DNA of 64,000 bases, taken from positions 1-64,000 of the forward strand of contig JAOCPU010000041.1 of NCBI GenBank assembly GCA_035772785.1, given 5' to 3'. Below are positions 10,697 through 24,236 of the stretch, piece by piece (the first letter of the stretch is position 1; every line of letters begins with the position of its first letter). The notes under the pieces are model-generated. The model was not told the DNA's origin, ran no database searches, and saw only the letters and a program-made list of their open reading frames with translations. The position numbers and the translations under genes were made by a program. The stretch is from Phlebiopsis flavidoalba. Its lineage: Eukaryota > Basidiomycota > Agaricomycetes > Polyporales > Phanerochaetaceae.

Positions 10697-13183
10697 AAGA
10701 CCGGCCGATCGGTCGAGTGAAGTTCGGGTACGGCACCGGGGTCCTACGACTGGGGGTACGTGGGTCATAACGAACAGAAAACCGTGAGTCCTCGGGTGCG
10801 GGCGACGTTTACCCTCGATTTCATGGCTCTTACCGCGACCATGTGATCATCACGCAGGGGATATGTCGTGTTATCCGTGTTCTACGCCACGTTTGATCGC
10901 GAAGTCACAAAAGATCGTAGACACAGGAATCTCTGATAGGCCGGCGAACATGGGCAATTTGCCGAAGAAGCGTTGAAAACTATTTCTCGAAGTCTTGACA
11001 TACGTCACCAGCCGTGGACAAAGTCTGCTATTGTAAAATAATGTTTCATTAGGGTCGTATCTCGTATCCAAACTCGCGATAAGGTCATGATCATTTGTGT
11101 CCTAGAGGGTAAGATGAGGACACATGACGAGCGCATTACATGCCAGCCCCGAAGTGCGAAGGCGGACAGTGTGCTAAGTATTGTACCAATTGCTTTTGGG
11201 GATCCACAGACCTACGCCGGGACCCAACATGAAGAGGAACAAGTAGGGGAACAGACAGAGAGAAGAAACAACATTGCCAGTCAATTGGTAAAGTGTGGGG
11301 GGCTCCATGGGGGTAGTGTGAGTGTATGGTGTGACGCGGACGAGAAGGGGTTGTGCTCGATGCTGGGAAGATGGGGGATGGATGAACTCTACGTGTATGG
11401 TGAGATGCGAGACACTGTGCGTCTTCAGGCTCGGGGCGCATTGAAGATTGCGCTGGAAGACAAGATAGACAGGCTGAAAGGTAGAGACCATAGTCCGAAT
11501 AAATCATAATAAAGAATCCAAAGGCGAGAGAGGGAGGTAGATTCGGGTGATGGGATGATAGTCATAGTGTACAACGAAAGAAACGGACGGCGATGTGGTA
11601 GAAATGCTTCCTTTCCGCGCGTCAGTCGTGACAATCGAAGTAGTACCGTTGGAATAATAGAAAGTCGAGGGAACCGACATTCGACATCTTCGCAGGTTAT
11701 GCACAAGAGTAGACGGGCGATCGGGTCGGACCTCCTGCGCCGAACCAGGATCGAATGAACAAACGCGACTGCTGGAAGGTATCGGCCGATACGCTGAGAG
11801 AACAGCACCGGCGGCCGTGCCTGCAGCGATGCTGTTAAGCGGTGGGGGTAGTAGCGCAACTGATGGCTGGCAGGCAACGTGAGTCTGTCGTGAGCTCGAG
11901 CGAAACGAGTCGGAGTCCCCTGGCGAGGCACAGATGGATGCGGTAAGTCGTCGACGTGCCCGTGAGAGTAGGGTGAGGTGGACAGTGAATTCCTCCACAC
12001 CTCGAAGCCGGATTGCGAGCGGTGCAGCTCGGAGGGTACGTTCGAGCATGGACTCCCGACCGGTGTAGAAACAGACCTAAGTAAAACCACAAAAGGGTTC
12101 GAGAAATAGTGCAGACGACGTGAAGCAAAGTGCAGGAGATGAACATTAGCCGGTTTGAGGGAACGCGGTCGTAGTAGCTGTTGGGGCCTATCGTGCGGAC
12201 ATCGTGGGACTGGCGCGGTGAAAGCCATCCTGCGGGAGTAGCCGCAGGATTGCACTAGGCCCCTCGATAACGGGAGCTCGGCCGTCCCGGTGTGACTCGA
12301 GCTCTGGCGAGGGCGGTGGTGGTGTGTCCTCGAGTTAGACAATCGTGCTCGACGCCGCGTGCTGGGTTGCAAAGGTCTGTCCGTTTGGGGGGCTTGCCGG
12401 ACGGCCACTGGGGACACGCCCACATACACGAAGGACACCCTTCCAAGCATCCGTATTCCGGGTCATGCCTAACCGTCTTTCTTCGCGAAATAGCACGGGA
12501 AGCTAGGACCCCGGTTTCGGATCAGCGTGAGACCTGACGGTCCATCTAACCGAGGCGGAGGACCCGGCGGAAGGAGCCCGTACCGATTGCGTGGAGGTCC
12601 CGAAAGTGGAAGTGGAAGAGGAGGCTGTTGATTTCCTTGCGCACAGCCATTCGCGCTCGACAGAGACACCGCGGTCGAACGAAATAGCCAGCGCTGGTGA
12701 TTGCGCGCTGCAGGGGGAGACGTGGGGGGCGGCGACTGGGGGGTCGGGGTCCTAGGTGTGTCCCTCGCAGGTCAGGGTTGGACAATAGGAACAGACGCAA
12801 CACCATACAGAGCCGGGGGGGAAGGGAAGTGTCGACGTCGTCACCTTCGAATACGCGAGGAGAGCCACGGAGTAAGAGCAAACAAACGTGCGCTTGTCTG
12901 TCACATCCACGGCGGGGGAAGTGTGGGATGGAGGCAGGATAGGTGCTCGTCCCTGGCGCGATCATTGGCGGCTGTTGGGGTCACCTCAACTAGTAGATGA
13001 TCTGCGCCATGAGTTCTTCAGGGAAGCGGTGAAATTCGGATCATGGTATGGGGATCGGATGCTTTGGCGGCTTGTTCGAAAGCTTCAATGTGAGGCCATC
13101 ATCATTCTACGGGCGATCCTTTCAGAAAGGTCCTGCCGGTTTCCGGGGGTCCGGTCGGGTGGAATGCTGAAACAGCGAGCGCG

Positions 13184-14476
13184 TCACGTCGTCGTCCTCG
13201 AGGTGAGGAAACCGCCCACAGTAGTCGGGCCCCTCGTCAACCTGATGCGAACCTTCTCCAACTTGCTCTTGAGATCTGGCGAGCCCTTCAGGCCTTGCCC
13301 CCGTCCGCGCTTCGCGCTCTTTGGGTAGGATCCGCGCGACCTTTCTCGCGAGAGAATGCGACGCGGTAGTTGTTGCCGCCGTTGTTGTCCCAGATCTCGC
13401 GCCCAGCAGCAGCCGAATACCTGATGGCCCAGAACATCGTCTTCTCCTCGAATCCGGGTCATCATGTCGTTGAGGCCGAATGCTGAACTGGAAAAACGAT
13501 CATGTGTAGCGCCACCGGGTAAGCTGTCCAGGTACCGTGCCGTGACCATCCGCTCGTGGTTTGCCACCAGTCGAAAGTGAAGCGCACCGCGACCCCCATT
13601 TCGTCGAACGCAAGGTTCCGAAGACGAATGCGGCCGACAACCGTCGTCCCGTCCTCGCTCAGCTCCATGCCTCTCCAACCTCACGTCCGTCCTCTTCCCG
13701 CTCCTCCTTCCGTCTCCCGCCTTGAAGCCCTCTACTCCTATACTTGCAAACTGCCCCTTCTTCTCCCTCGCCCGACTCCCCCTTAGATGAATGCGGGGAA
13801 ATCGCTGTCCGTGTACCGCTGGTGTCGTCCGTGGGGCTACCGTCGCTTGGCTGACAGCGGCTGGCTTCCTGGCTCTGCCAGGAAAAGCTTCACATGCTTC
13901 CAACTTCGTCGTCAAACGTTGCACGCTTTGTGATGTCTGGGTCGGTGGCTGGGCTCGCTCTTCGGCTGCTAGATGGGACCAGTGGACGACACTGAGGTCG
14001 CCGCGAACGACAGGCCGACGCGACTTGAGCGATGACTCTTGAGAGGCTCACCCGACTTTTTGCGACCCAGTTGAGAGATCGGTGACAGACATCGTGCACG
14101 AGGGAGTGTGAAGACCTCCGCGTTGGGATTCAAGCCAGTCAGGGGGCGCGAATGCCGGGGCGCGGCGTAGGTTAGCGTGCGAAAAGATGGAGCGAACGCC
14201 TTAGGGGGTCTCGTGTCTTGCACGGGGCAAGGGAACGCGCTTCGCGGAGGCTGGCCTGTTCGCTCAACAGCGCGGACTAGGATACTAGTAGTGGGTGTCG
14301 ACTGCTCCGGAGGGAGCATGGATGGAATCGCTCCACGCTGGTGGATGCGTTGGTCGGCGAGCCTTGAACTCCAGCTGACCCTCGGAGCCAGCTTCCGCTT
14401 GGAGTGACCGGAAAGTGGACTGTTCAGACGCGATGGGTTGGGCTGCGCGAGCATCAGGCGGTGATGGCGGCTCCAC
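13184..14476 (-). CDS. CBM21-domain protein, probable glycogen-targeting PP1 regulatory subunit
   Basis: Family members bring protein phosphatase 1 (Glc7) to glycogen; yeast relatives are Gac1, Pig1 and Pig2. In one frame (about 13475-13665) the CBM21 core reads LSEDGTTVVGRIRLRNLAFDE and then AVRFTFDWWQTTS. In the next frame it continues VTARYLDSLPGGA, then LNDMM, and then a stretch that, after a frame change, corresponds to the WDNNGGNNYR signature of the domain. Upstream, a Ser/Pro-rich part contains SSLKSRRPVVRG and KRATFDDEVGS (near 13900), which sits where an RVxF-like PP1-docking motif is expected. The C-terminal limit is uncertain and may run lower than 13184. At least four frame changes are needed. 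Confidence 0.75.
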
Positions 14477-14479
14477 TAC

Positions 14480-17400
14480 GACCCTTGCAGCGGATGAGTC
14501 TAGGCACGTGATAGTTTGGAAGCTGGGCGTAGAGAGAAGAGAAGGTGTGCGGGCGGGTGTGAGACGTCCTCCTAGGAATGTGCGGACAAAATCGATGCAA
14601 CAACCAAAAAACAGGTATATGGAAGGGCCAAAGGCTGCGCGTGTTGGCCATGGCGCGAGAACGAGTGGTTCACTTACGAAATGCTGGGTGTTTCTGTGGT
14701 AGAGTACGAGCAGACGGTTGTCTAATAAAGTGGTAGATGCTAAGCACAGAAATAGTCAGGCTTGGTCAGCCGACAAGTCACGGAAAGCGGTTGACAGACC
14801 GGGTGAGACCACGCGTGTCAAGAACGAGAACTCACGAGTCGTGAATGACTCACACCGGATCCGAGATAAGGTCCTAACAAAGCTGATTGATGTTTGGAAG
14901 GGATCTCTGTTGTTGTCGTGAGATGATCGGTTGGCAATATGCACACACTCAGTCCGTAACGAATAGAAGGTTACGCGAACGGTTCGAGCGAATCCAAACG
15001 CGGGCTTAGAACAAAAAACGGGGCTGGACCGACGAGGCGGCTAGATAGAAACTGAGCTTTTGATCGCGGCGGCTGTTTATCGGAAATTGGACCGAACACT
15101 CGTTCAAGAAGAGAAAAAAAGGAGGGAGCGGGGATCCGTCGACAGAGGGCAGAGATCGGTGAAGGTTATACTAACGGAAGACGATATCGTGTGTTTAATG
15201 AAACGATTCTGGAACCAGAGATATGGAGGAGTGTCCGGGGGTCGTTGGTGAGATCTCGGGCGGGACACAGCGAGGGGCGACGGCACGGAGAGGCACATCC
15301 TCTCTGGGAGCGAGCGTCGGGAAGCAAAGCGTAACGTCGCAGTCCTCGTCGGCTGGAGGAAAAGCGGAGGATGGTGGGGGGTCCGGGGGAGGAAGAACGA
15401 GAGGGGGGACCCAGGAAAAAAAAAGTGTGCTGGTGGACGCCAGGGATAGTATATCCGAAAAAAGTCGCGGGCGGTTCCCCAACCCTCTACTCGTTTCCTT
15501 TAGCCATACCGCGGTACACACACGATAAGGGGAAAACTAAGACGACTACAGCAGGATCCAAAATCAGAATTCAAACTTCTCAGCGAGCCCCGTGTCCCAT
15601 TTTGGAAAGTTCCTGATATCGGGCCTGGGCGTCGGCAGCAGAAGGAGCGCCGCTCCACTGCCTCATAACAAAAAAAAAACCGGGACGTCGGGTCTAGTCC
15701 CTTACTCGCCGTCGTGACACGGTCTAGAGAGTAGGTTCTTCAAGCCACTCGACTCTACGCAGGTCGCTGATAAGCTATAACAACCCACGGTCGGGGTAAG
15801 CTAGCACAGGTCACCCCATAAAAACTTACGTGGAGACCTCACCCACTTGCACCGGCCATCCCGCCGCAACTTTTGTTGAACGTGCGACACTCCCACCTGC
15901 TTCAGTGGTTGCCATCATTTCCCCACCCCAGCGGAATTCCCGAATCAAAAATCGGAGCGCCTGAACCCTCGCCCCCCAAACTCTCCTGCCACAAAAACCT
16001 GTCTCGGCCGCTACCCCGTCCTGCTCCTCCTCTGCGCCCCTCTCGTCACTCTGGCCTCACATCGCCCCCCCACCTCGGTGCACACACGAAAATCTACAGC
16101 ATCTCTCACGGCTATCTACTCGGCTGTGCAGCTTGTGTTCTCTTCCTATCAGTCTCCAATCCCTTATCCACGCATGAGATGCCGGGTTGTCTGCTCATCA
16201 AAGTTGAAAACGTCGCACGAGTTCTATTTACTCACAGGTCGACAATGCACAGAACCTTGTTTTAATTTTTCGAGTCGTCTCGCAATCTACTCCGACGGCT
16301 ACGCGCGCTCCGGATTTGCACAACTTTCTGGTAGAATCAGCCAAGAAATGGTGTCATTCGCAGTCCCCCCAAGCCTTTAATCTATTCCGTGGCAGACTGT
16401 GCCAGACGGTTCCTGCATACGAGTCACCAGTAAATAAGGTAAGGTGGCTCGCTCGCGTTGATGCTCGTATGTTATCGACTGGTCGGGTACTTGCTCAAAC
16501 ATGGCGCACTTTTTTGCACAAGGGATCGCTCGGCGCTTAGTCAAAAGAACAATGTAAACAATTCGATCAGGGACGAGCGACCAATGTGCAAACTCAATAC
16601 GAATTGGAGACGCGCCGAGCAACCTGAACCAGAGGGCCCTTACGCGCTGTCAGACTAAAAAATCATCGTTTTGCCATAAGAGCGAGGCCCAACAGCGTTC
16701 GTCGCTCCACATTTTACGGACCTGACGCGCTGACGGCTGGCAGATGCTGGCCGTCGATCAAACATCCAGCGTTCCTCGACTCTCGAGCACATAGAGTTTC
16801 TCGGTGCGCGCTGTTGACAGTCTTTCAAGGTGTGTATGTAATCTGTCTATGATAGATAATGTGCTCACGATACCTTAGTAAGGCATTGTTACACACGTAT
16901 GCGGCCGACTCACGCTGCTCAGTCATCGTCGGCACAGTGTACACACACAAACTTCGAGGGCACAAAGTGAGCCCCCTTCGCTGTTTTCATTCGTGGACCG
17001 CTCACATCAGTTTCTGGCTCACGCTATTCAATTGAAGACGCGATCTAGGCCGTCGGCCGATTCACTGAAACTCAAGCAGTGCACAAACGGTCAGAACAGT
17101 GGAGTTGCAACCAAATTCACTGCGAGCTTGTTGTTCAACGACGTCGACCCCCATTCGACGCCACGTGCGAGCACCTACCGCCCCTCGCCTTCGAGACCTC
17201 GCGGCTCCCCTCGGCCATCCTCTGTCCATTCGCATAACCGATTTTCAACCACCGTCGAGCCAACAGCGACGAACCCATTTCGTACACGTAAAAGCGTGTC
17301 GTCGTGGCGGTACGCCCCAATAGAGATTGACTCTCGATAACCAAGATAGGCATCCGCGCACAAATCTTCTTTCTATTCAAAGGCTTCGCCAGTGCCCCTT

Positions 17401-20400
17401 GCTCACACGTCCTCTGTTCTGCTCTGGTGCGGCGCTGCGATATCCACTAGGCAACCCTAGAACGTTCGCGCGGAAGCCGTCCGGGCAGATTAGCGCAGCA
17501 CGAAGCCGCACGCACTCTCCGGCGGCGGAGCCTCACAGGGGCAACAAGTTGGGCATCCGCTGCCACGAGAAGGCAGCCCCTCAACCCCTACCCCCCGAGA
17601 AGCATGATTAATCAAACCGGACGAGCCACACGAAGGCGCGGCGAGTGGCTAAATATCACCGCTGCTTTATCTGCCTATGCCAGCAGTGCTATTCGTACTC
17701 GACGTTCTGCTGTCCGCGTCCTCGCCTTCCCACTACGAACAATGCAGAACATCACGGCGGACGACGGTCATCACATCTCCATTCCAATACCTCCATATCT
17801 AGAGAGGAAATTCGAACGACACTACGCTAGCTAGGTGAACTTGTAAGTGCGGAATCAAACACCGGACCGCCCGGCACGACCGACACTACTACTTTACCAC
17901 CACCCCCTAATCCATTCTTAGGCCGACATGGGCTCCGCACGGAACACGCCCACACACTACTTTTTTGTGGCCAAGAGAGGTAACATTGAACCCAGGATTG
18001 GAGTGTCAGCCCTCAGGACGGCTGCTGGGAAACCAACAGACCGTCGCGCGCGGCGGACGTCTCTGGGTTCTGCTCGACGGGTGGCGTCAGCTCATTAGAC
18101 TCAATCTGAGCGCGAGCGTATCTCTTGTAGAAATCCATATCTTATTTTCTCGGCAATCAACGAGCGTACTTCCCTCTTTCTTTGCTGTGCATTGTTAATG
18201 ATTAGAGGCTTAGTAATTGCGCAAGTACACAAAATATACATGCCTTTTGTGTAAAGGCAGTCTTCGTATTGACACGGCATTTTCTCTACGACAGTGTTTT
18301 TTACACCTGTACTTGCGGCGCCATGCGTCTCGCCTACTTGGCGCAATCAGAATCCAAGAATTCCGAATGCCTTTACTAAACTCACCAAGGTTTTTTCATG
18401 GAAAAATCATATCACGGAGTTTGCTTATAATTCCCCCCGGCGAAATCTCCCTCAGCGACTTTCCCCAGGCGTTCCCGACCTGGCAACAAACGGTCTGGGA
18501 CATGGCAGGAGTCCGCGGGTCAACGATATTTACTTGTCCACTGCTAAGATACAGATCGAAGTCGTCTTATTCAGAGCGCGGGGATCCCAACATCGAGATG
18601 TCCGTGCGAGACGCGTCGGCGTCTATCGCTCGCGTCAGGGTTCGGAGCCTGATCATCCGCGCTCTGGGTATAATATTTCCGCAGTACGAGACACGTGTCA
18701 TTGTGTCGCCCCGTACAAAGAACGTCGGCCTCGCGCGGGTCGAGTATGAGGGGCAGGGTCTCCTTCTCTTGCGCACTAAGTTAGACGTCCAAAGCATCTC
18801 ATCCGCCCCGCACGCTCCGTTCTCCTGCTCGGAGCGTGGGCGTGGGTCGTAACACCCAGGATTCATTATCAGGGTGAGGACCAACGCGGCGAGGTTGACA
18901 GTAAGCGTGGGTAGGGTTGGTAAAAAATCGTTTTTTTATCTCGTCTCCTGAAAGTCATCCCTCGTCCGCTTTGTCTGAATGTATTCGTTATTTGTTATTA
19001 TTTCGAGTACCGATCTTTGTTTCAGAAATAGACGACCCTTTACACTGGCGAGTTTAAACACACTGCCCCCCAAAAAAAACGAGGACAACACCTCAGTGGC
19101 ATTGTAACCATTGACAAATAGCTCGGAGGCGCGCAGCAACCAACAATGGACGTCCCGGGGTGCCTGTCCCCCTCCCCCCATGGTGCAGGCGCTCGCACTG
19201 GCCCAACCGTCACTGAGGAAACGCTAGGGGCAATTTCCTATGACACGACGGTGTTTGATGTATACACCAAGTGTTAGGCTGCTCGCCGCCTCAGTAGGGG
19301 CTCCCCGGGCCTTGTCTCCCGATGCATCTCATTTTTATTTTATCAAGGGAAGCTCTAGGGGCGATTTTTTCATCGGAAGCAAATGACATCCATGCGTACG
19401 CCCTTTTAGAACGGTCGCCGCGGAGGTCTCGATCTGATACCTTCTGTTTACTCCCCGTTGGAGAATTCTTTGTTTTGTTCTTTACTACACTTCCCACTTG
19501 TCACACACCGCATACGAATAAACGATCTCCAGACTTTCGTCGCCCGAGTTGCTTGTTTGGGATGAAGTAACCCGGCGAAGCAGTTGTGCAACTTTTAGTT
19601 TTGGGAAGAGCGAAGTGGTTTTTATTTCGCAAAGCGGTCGCGCCGTGGCGCGTTGATTTCGCAATCAGATCTCATGGTTTTATCTACAACCTTGACCGGA
19701 GTTGCCCTTAGATTAGATAAGGTGATAACCACTTAGGCCAGTCCAGCCTCGAGGATATGGTTGCGACCCTCCCGCACCCTCCTTTCTCGACCGTATTTGA
19801 TTGGGTAGCAAAACGATTCTCTCATGCCTACTTCGCATAATGTTGTGAATGAAAACAAACTTAGGAATGTTCATTTTACTACGATACCCTCGCGACTAAA
19901 TATTTCTTGGTCTTCAATTTGTTGCTTTCAATTAAATAAACTTTTCAGGATTTTTCTTCAGGAGAAACCGAAAGCGTGGATCCCGCACATTGATACCAGT
20001 TCACGCCACTGGCCTCCGGTTTCCGGGTCAAGGTACGCTGAAAGTGCCTAAGGCACGGCCGGCGCGACGCATTTACTATCGTTTGCTCCCGTACCAACTC
20101 ACATGGCAAACATGCTGCGGGCACCACTGCGGGGTTGGGCGTGTTATCGTCGTCTCTTCTTCGGCACCGCGGTGATGCGGACAAATTGACCACAAACAGA
20201 TATTTATTCACTAGTTTTGAGCAAACAAACACCGTCCGCAAGCTGGTTTTTCAATGTATATAATACGAGATTTCGAACTGTCGAGTAGTATTGCACAGCT
20301 CTCCATATTAATAGAAGTTCCAAGGGGCCTCGATCTCGGCGAGTGTAGCCCGGAGGTATCGGCGTTTCCGCGGACCCGGAAAAGGCGGAAGACCGAATGC

Positions 20401-21600
20401 TCCTCGGGGTTGCTGCAGACCATCATGTTCCGCTGCTCATTTGACCCACATCTCTTGTCCCCTACCACCATCTCCTCGGCCATGTTACAGTGACATCTGC
20501 CGACGACAGAAGTTCAGTTTCGAAAGCCCAACTCCCCAGATGAAAAATAACTTCAAGTCCACATCTTGCTCTTAGCAACTTTTTCGGGGGGAAACACGGT
20601 CGTTTAGGACGGGACAGGAGAGCAGTCGAAAGAGAGAGGAAGTACCCGTTTGTCTTGCCTCCTGGCATCATGTTTGTCTTTTTGTTTTTTTTTGGGAGTA
20701 GTACTTTCCTGTGAACACTCGCTACGGATCATCCCCGAGCGCGCGGTGATACTCTTGAGGCAAGCAAAAGGACTGTCAAGACATCCCCTACGAAGCTCAT
20801 GGCGACGCCTGCAGACCACGCCTTTAGGCACTCTTAACCCATTACTGTTGCCCGGCGAGAACGACGGTATTCTTCGTGAAGTGGTAAACACCGTACCTAC
20901 ACGGCTCAGTGAAGCGTTTTCATTCAGCGCCGTCATGGTGGACCGATAAGCTCTCCATCTCAGCAGGTCCGCCCGCACGATACGTTCGTCATATCTGGAA
21001 ACCGTAAACATCCCTTGATCTGACCTACGTTCACTTCGTCTTCTTGAATCCCCTCTGCCTCTGTGCTCAGCCTAGTAGAAAATCACGAACTAACGAATTT
21101 ATTATTACAGGAGACATACACATTCAAACGGCGAATGATTGACAACTGGAACTATCCATGGATCGCAGTCCCACTTTCCCCTCGTCTGCTGTCCGATTCC
21201 TCATCTCGGCGGTTCCTCCCACCTCAGTATCCTGACGAGTCCCTCCTCGATTGCATCCTCTCTATCCGACGTCCATCCCCACTCAAACCGACCACTGCCT
21301 TCACCCACCCCGTCCAGCAGTTGCTAAGAAAGACAAACGCTTTCTTTCCCCTTCCCCCTTCCCCCCCTTTCTTTATCTTCTTTTCCCTTTTGCGTCCCCC
21401 TTCTTCTCTGGAGCCTGCCGTAGCTCCAGCCTCCGCCGCCCTTGACTCGCGCTCGTCGTCGGTCTAGCCTCGAGTTCGTCACATCCCTGCCTCGCGCGAG
21501 CGACCTCAGATGACAACGGTACACCGACGCTACAGCAAAACGCGCCTTACCTCTGGCGACGGCCCAACCCAAGTCTGGCGGGCTCGCTGAACGACTCTTT
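14480..21600. other. Gene-poor or unreadable 7-kb region
   Basis: I find no recognisable domain on either strand. Open frames are short (the longest is 211 codons at 18217-18852, plus) and match no family I know. AT-rich and GC-rich patches alternate, and there are homopolymers near 15418, 15669 and 18925. It may hold lineage-specific genes too damaged by indels to read, or decayed mobile DNA. I saw no reverse transcriptase or transposase motif. Confidence 0.3.
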
Positions 21601-21619
21601 CTTCCGCCATGTAGAAGCC

Positions 21620-21655
21620 GGGGGGGGGGGTGGGGGGGCCTCTCTATAAAAAAAA
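21620..21655 (+). promoter_or_regulatory. G-run and TATA box upstream of the kinase gene
   Basis: G11-T-G7 at 21620-21638 is followed by TCTCTATAAAAAAAAACCCGG, with the TATA box at about 21645. The start of the kinase gene lies about 185 bases downstream after a C/T-rich leader, a normal layout for this type of promoter. The G-run could form a quadruplex. Confidence 0.5.
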
Positions 21656-21831
21656 ACCCGGACTCGCGCCCGACACCTCCGCCCAAGTATAACGCTCGTT
21701 CACGCAGGGCAGCGCGCCAGCCTCGCCTGAGGGCCTCTCCCGCCCTCGTCCTCCTCCCCCTGCCACGCGATCCCGTCTTCCCCCGTTTATCGCGACTCTT
21801 CCCCTCGCGCTTTTCCGCTACAACACTGTCG

Positions 21832-23764
21832 ATGACGGACTGTCCTTCCTCGCAAGAGACCTCCGTGCACGGGTCATTCGCCGATAGCGGATCCGCTGTC
21901 GCTCGAGCGCCGACAGTTTGTCAACCTGCGCGAGGATCCCATCATCCACACCAGCAGCCCAGAGGAGCTTTCACGCCCGCTACCAATGAGGTGCCACACG
22001 CGCCGCCGGAGCAGACGAGAAGACGAAGCCGAAGACCTTGAACGTGCGCATCCCACCGCGGCTGTCCTCTTCTTCTAGCCTACCCACGCCGGTCTCGATT
22101 TCCCCATGGCAGCCCGCCACCCACCGGACCCGCCCCGGCCCTGCGCGTGTGGGCGACATCGTGACCGAGTTGTCAACGTCGGATATCGATTCGCCACATC
22201 CGTAGTACGACACGGGGGCGCGCTGAGATTTGGAACTTCTGAGGACGCTCGGCCAGGGCGCTTTCAGCAGCGTCTGGCTCGCGAAGGATGTCAGCGGCAC
22301 GGGTGGGGAAACCTCGAAGTTGTACGCAAGAGCAGTCTCCGGCGCAGTATTAGCAAGAGCTCGATGAAGAAGGGGAGCTTGAAGCGCCAAGAAGTCGTCC
22401 GATTCGGAGAAAGGTCGAGAGGGCGCTGTGCCGAAAGTTTGCAGATCGGAGACGACGAGAGTTTTTCGGCGAAGGCGAGAGACTTGGCAGCCAGGGTAGC
22501 TTGCATGAGTGGTTCAAAGAGCGTGGTGAGAGGCTAGATCGGAGAGGGGAGAGAGGAGGAAAGGCAAACCGAAAGGAGACAGGTACTGGAATTGGGTCGC
22601 TTGTGCGCTCAAAAATGACTGATAGGTCTTTATGCGAACCGGGACGACAGGTCGAGGGTCAGTTTTCGTGCGTGGAAGTGGAAGTGCTCAAAGTTGCGTC
22701 ATTTCAATCTATTAATGGCCCATTTCTGATCTCCACAAAGCATATCTCGCACCCATCAATCGTCTCGTACATCCACGCTTTCAGTACACCCGCCTACCAT
22801 GTCTTGGTGCTCGAACACATCTCGGGCGAGATAACTGTTTCGACCTTGTCTCAAATCCGGAACTGCATTCGCAGCTCGGTGAACCCCTACTTCGTCGTAT
22901 CTTTGGCGAGCTTTTGCAGAGCGGTCAGCTGGATGCACGCCGTCGGTCTCGTTCACCGCGACATCAAGCTTGAGAGTAAGTATTGAGCTCAGTGGGACCA
23001 CGCTGGACGCTGATGTAACCCCTATCAGACATCCTTCTCAACACGTCCATTGTTTTCGGACCCGACATCTCCTGCACCGTTAGTGAAGCTGACCGACTTT
23101 GGCCTCTCGCGGTTCATCGACCCTGCTTCGCCTCTCCTGACAACCCGGTGTGGCTCCGAGTCGTATGCTGCACCTGAGCTTGTCATCGGGCGGCCGTACG
23201 ACGGCCGCGACACCGACGCCTGGGCGTGCGGCGTCGTGCTCTACGTGCTCGCTACCCGCCGGCTTCCGTTCGACGCCGTTCACAGCGAGGAGGCCGTACA
23301 TCACGAAGAGCGTGCCCACTGCTGCAGGTGGACGGATACGCGGACCCCGCCGCGACGAGCGCGCAGAGCGCAAAGCGCTGCTCATGCGCATCGCCAAGAG
23401 CGAGTACACCTGGCCCGAGGCCGCGGACGCCACGGCGCTCGCGCAGAGCGAGGGCGTGCGCCGCGTCGCGGGGCGGCTGCTCACGCGCGACCCGCGGAAA
23501 CGCGCGCGGCCCGCGCGCAGCTGTGGGACGACGCGTGGTTTGCGGGCGAGGGCGCGCCCGCCGCGTCTGCGCCGCTGCTCCCTGACAGCGTCATGACCGA
23601 CGGCCCGACGTCGGCTGAGGATCCTGCCGAGCCTGAGGCCTGGGACGACGATCTCGACGAAGACGAGCTTTACGATGTCCTCGATGATGAGGATGTTGGT
23701 GAAGGCGTGCGTTGTCGATGAGCACGATATCGGGCCCGACAGCGTTTGCCCGGCGGAGCACTGA
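21832..23764 (+). CDS. Serine/threonine protein kinase, CAMK-like
   Basis: A complete kinase domain is visible across frames. The glycine loop is LGQGAFSSVWLAKDVSGT (about 22248-22300). The ATP-binding Lys region reads KMTDRSLCE. The hinge segment is HISHPSIVSYIHAFSTP followed by HVLVLEHISG. The catalytic loop is GLVHRDIKLEN, split by a clean intron (22976-23028) whose removal restores ENILLN. The metal site is LTDFGLSRFID, the activation segment ends TRCGSESYAAPELV, and DTDAWACGVVLYVLATRRLPF follows. The N-terminus is Ser/Pro-rich and a basic insert lies between the glycine loop and the Lys. The acidic tail (DDDLDEDELYDVLDDED) is followed by DEHDIGPDSVCPAEH and a stop at 23762. Substrates are unknown. 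ORF breaks are small indels. Confidence 0.8.
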
Positions 23765-24236
23765 GGCCCCCTTTTTCATTTCTATTCATACTCTATAGAC
23801 ACCAAAGGAGGTCCCACGAACTCTCATCAATAACATATCCAGCAACCACCCCCCTGTGCATTCTGTCACATACATCCCATACTGTGCTTGTGTCCTGTCG
23901 CCGCTGTTACCTCCTTGCATTATCCACTAAATCCTCTCCACGCGTGTTGTACTAGGCTCATATCTTATTTTCTGGTCGAGGGCATGAAGGCTGACTACTT
24001 AAACTTGCCCCGCCCCACGTCGGTATCTGTACGTTGTTTTACTCACATAATGTACTCAATGTTGTGGTTGTTTCGCATAATACGATTTTGGGCTCGAGTA
24101 GACTTATCAACAAGTTTACAAAACACGCACTTTGCTCATCTCATGAGACAGTAAACACTCTTTCTCGAGATATTTCTTACGCCACTACTATTTATCCGCA
24201 ATTGCGGTCCCAGTAAGTCATTTCAGATCTTCGAGT

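Larger units (their letters stand above)
8840..13180. other. Unresolved 4.3-kb region
   Basis: There is no recognisable protein family. It contains a TATA promoter near 9224 with a possible short gene starting at 9344 (MVLS...), and a homopolymer block at 10640-10696. The longest open frame of the window lies on the minus strand (11425-12450) but is Arg/Ser/Pro-rich and resembles no family I know. A 140-codon plus frame (11087-11509) is equally unrecognised. The 3' part of the CBM21 gene may extend into 12-13 kb. Confidence 0.3.

Noticed and set aside
11425..12450. 341-codon minus-strand frame, the longest of the window
   Set aside because: It is Arg/Ser/Pro-rich with no domain, overlaps other frames equally open, and lacks intron or family support. 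GC-rich sequence readily gives such frames.
18217..18852. 211-codon plus-strand frame as a gene
   Set aside because: No recognisable motif, signal peptide or homologous pattern; not enough to support a gene call.
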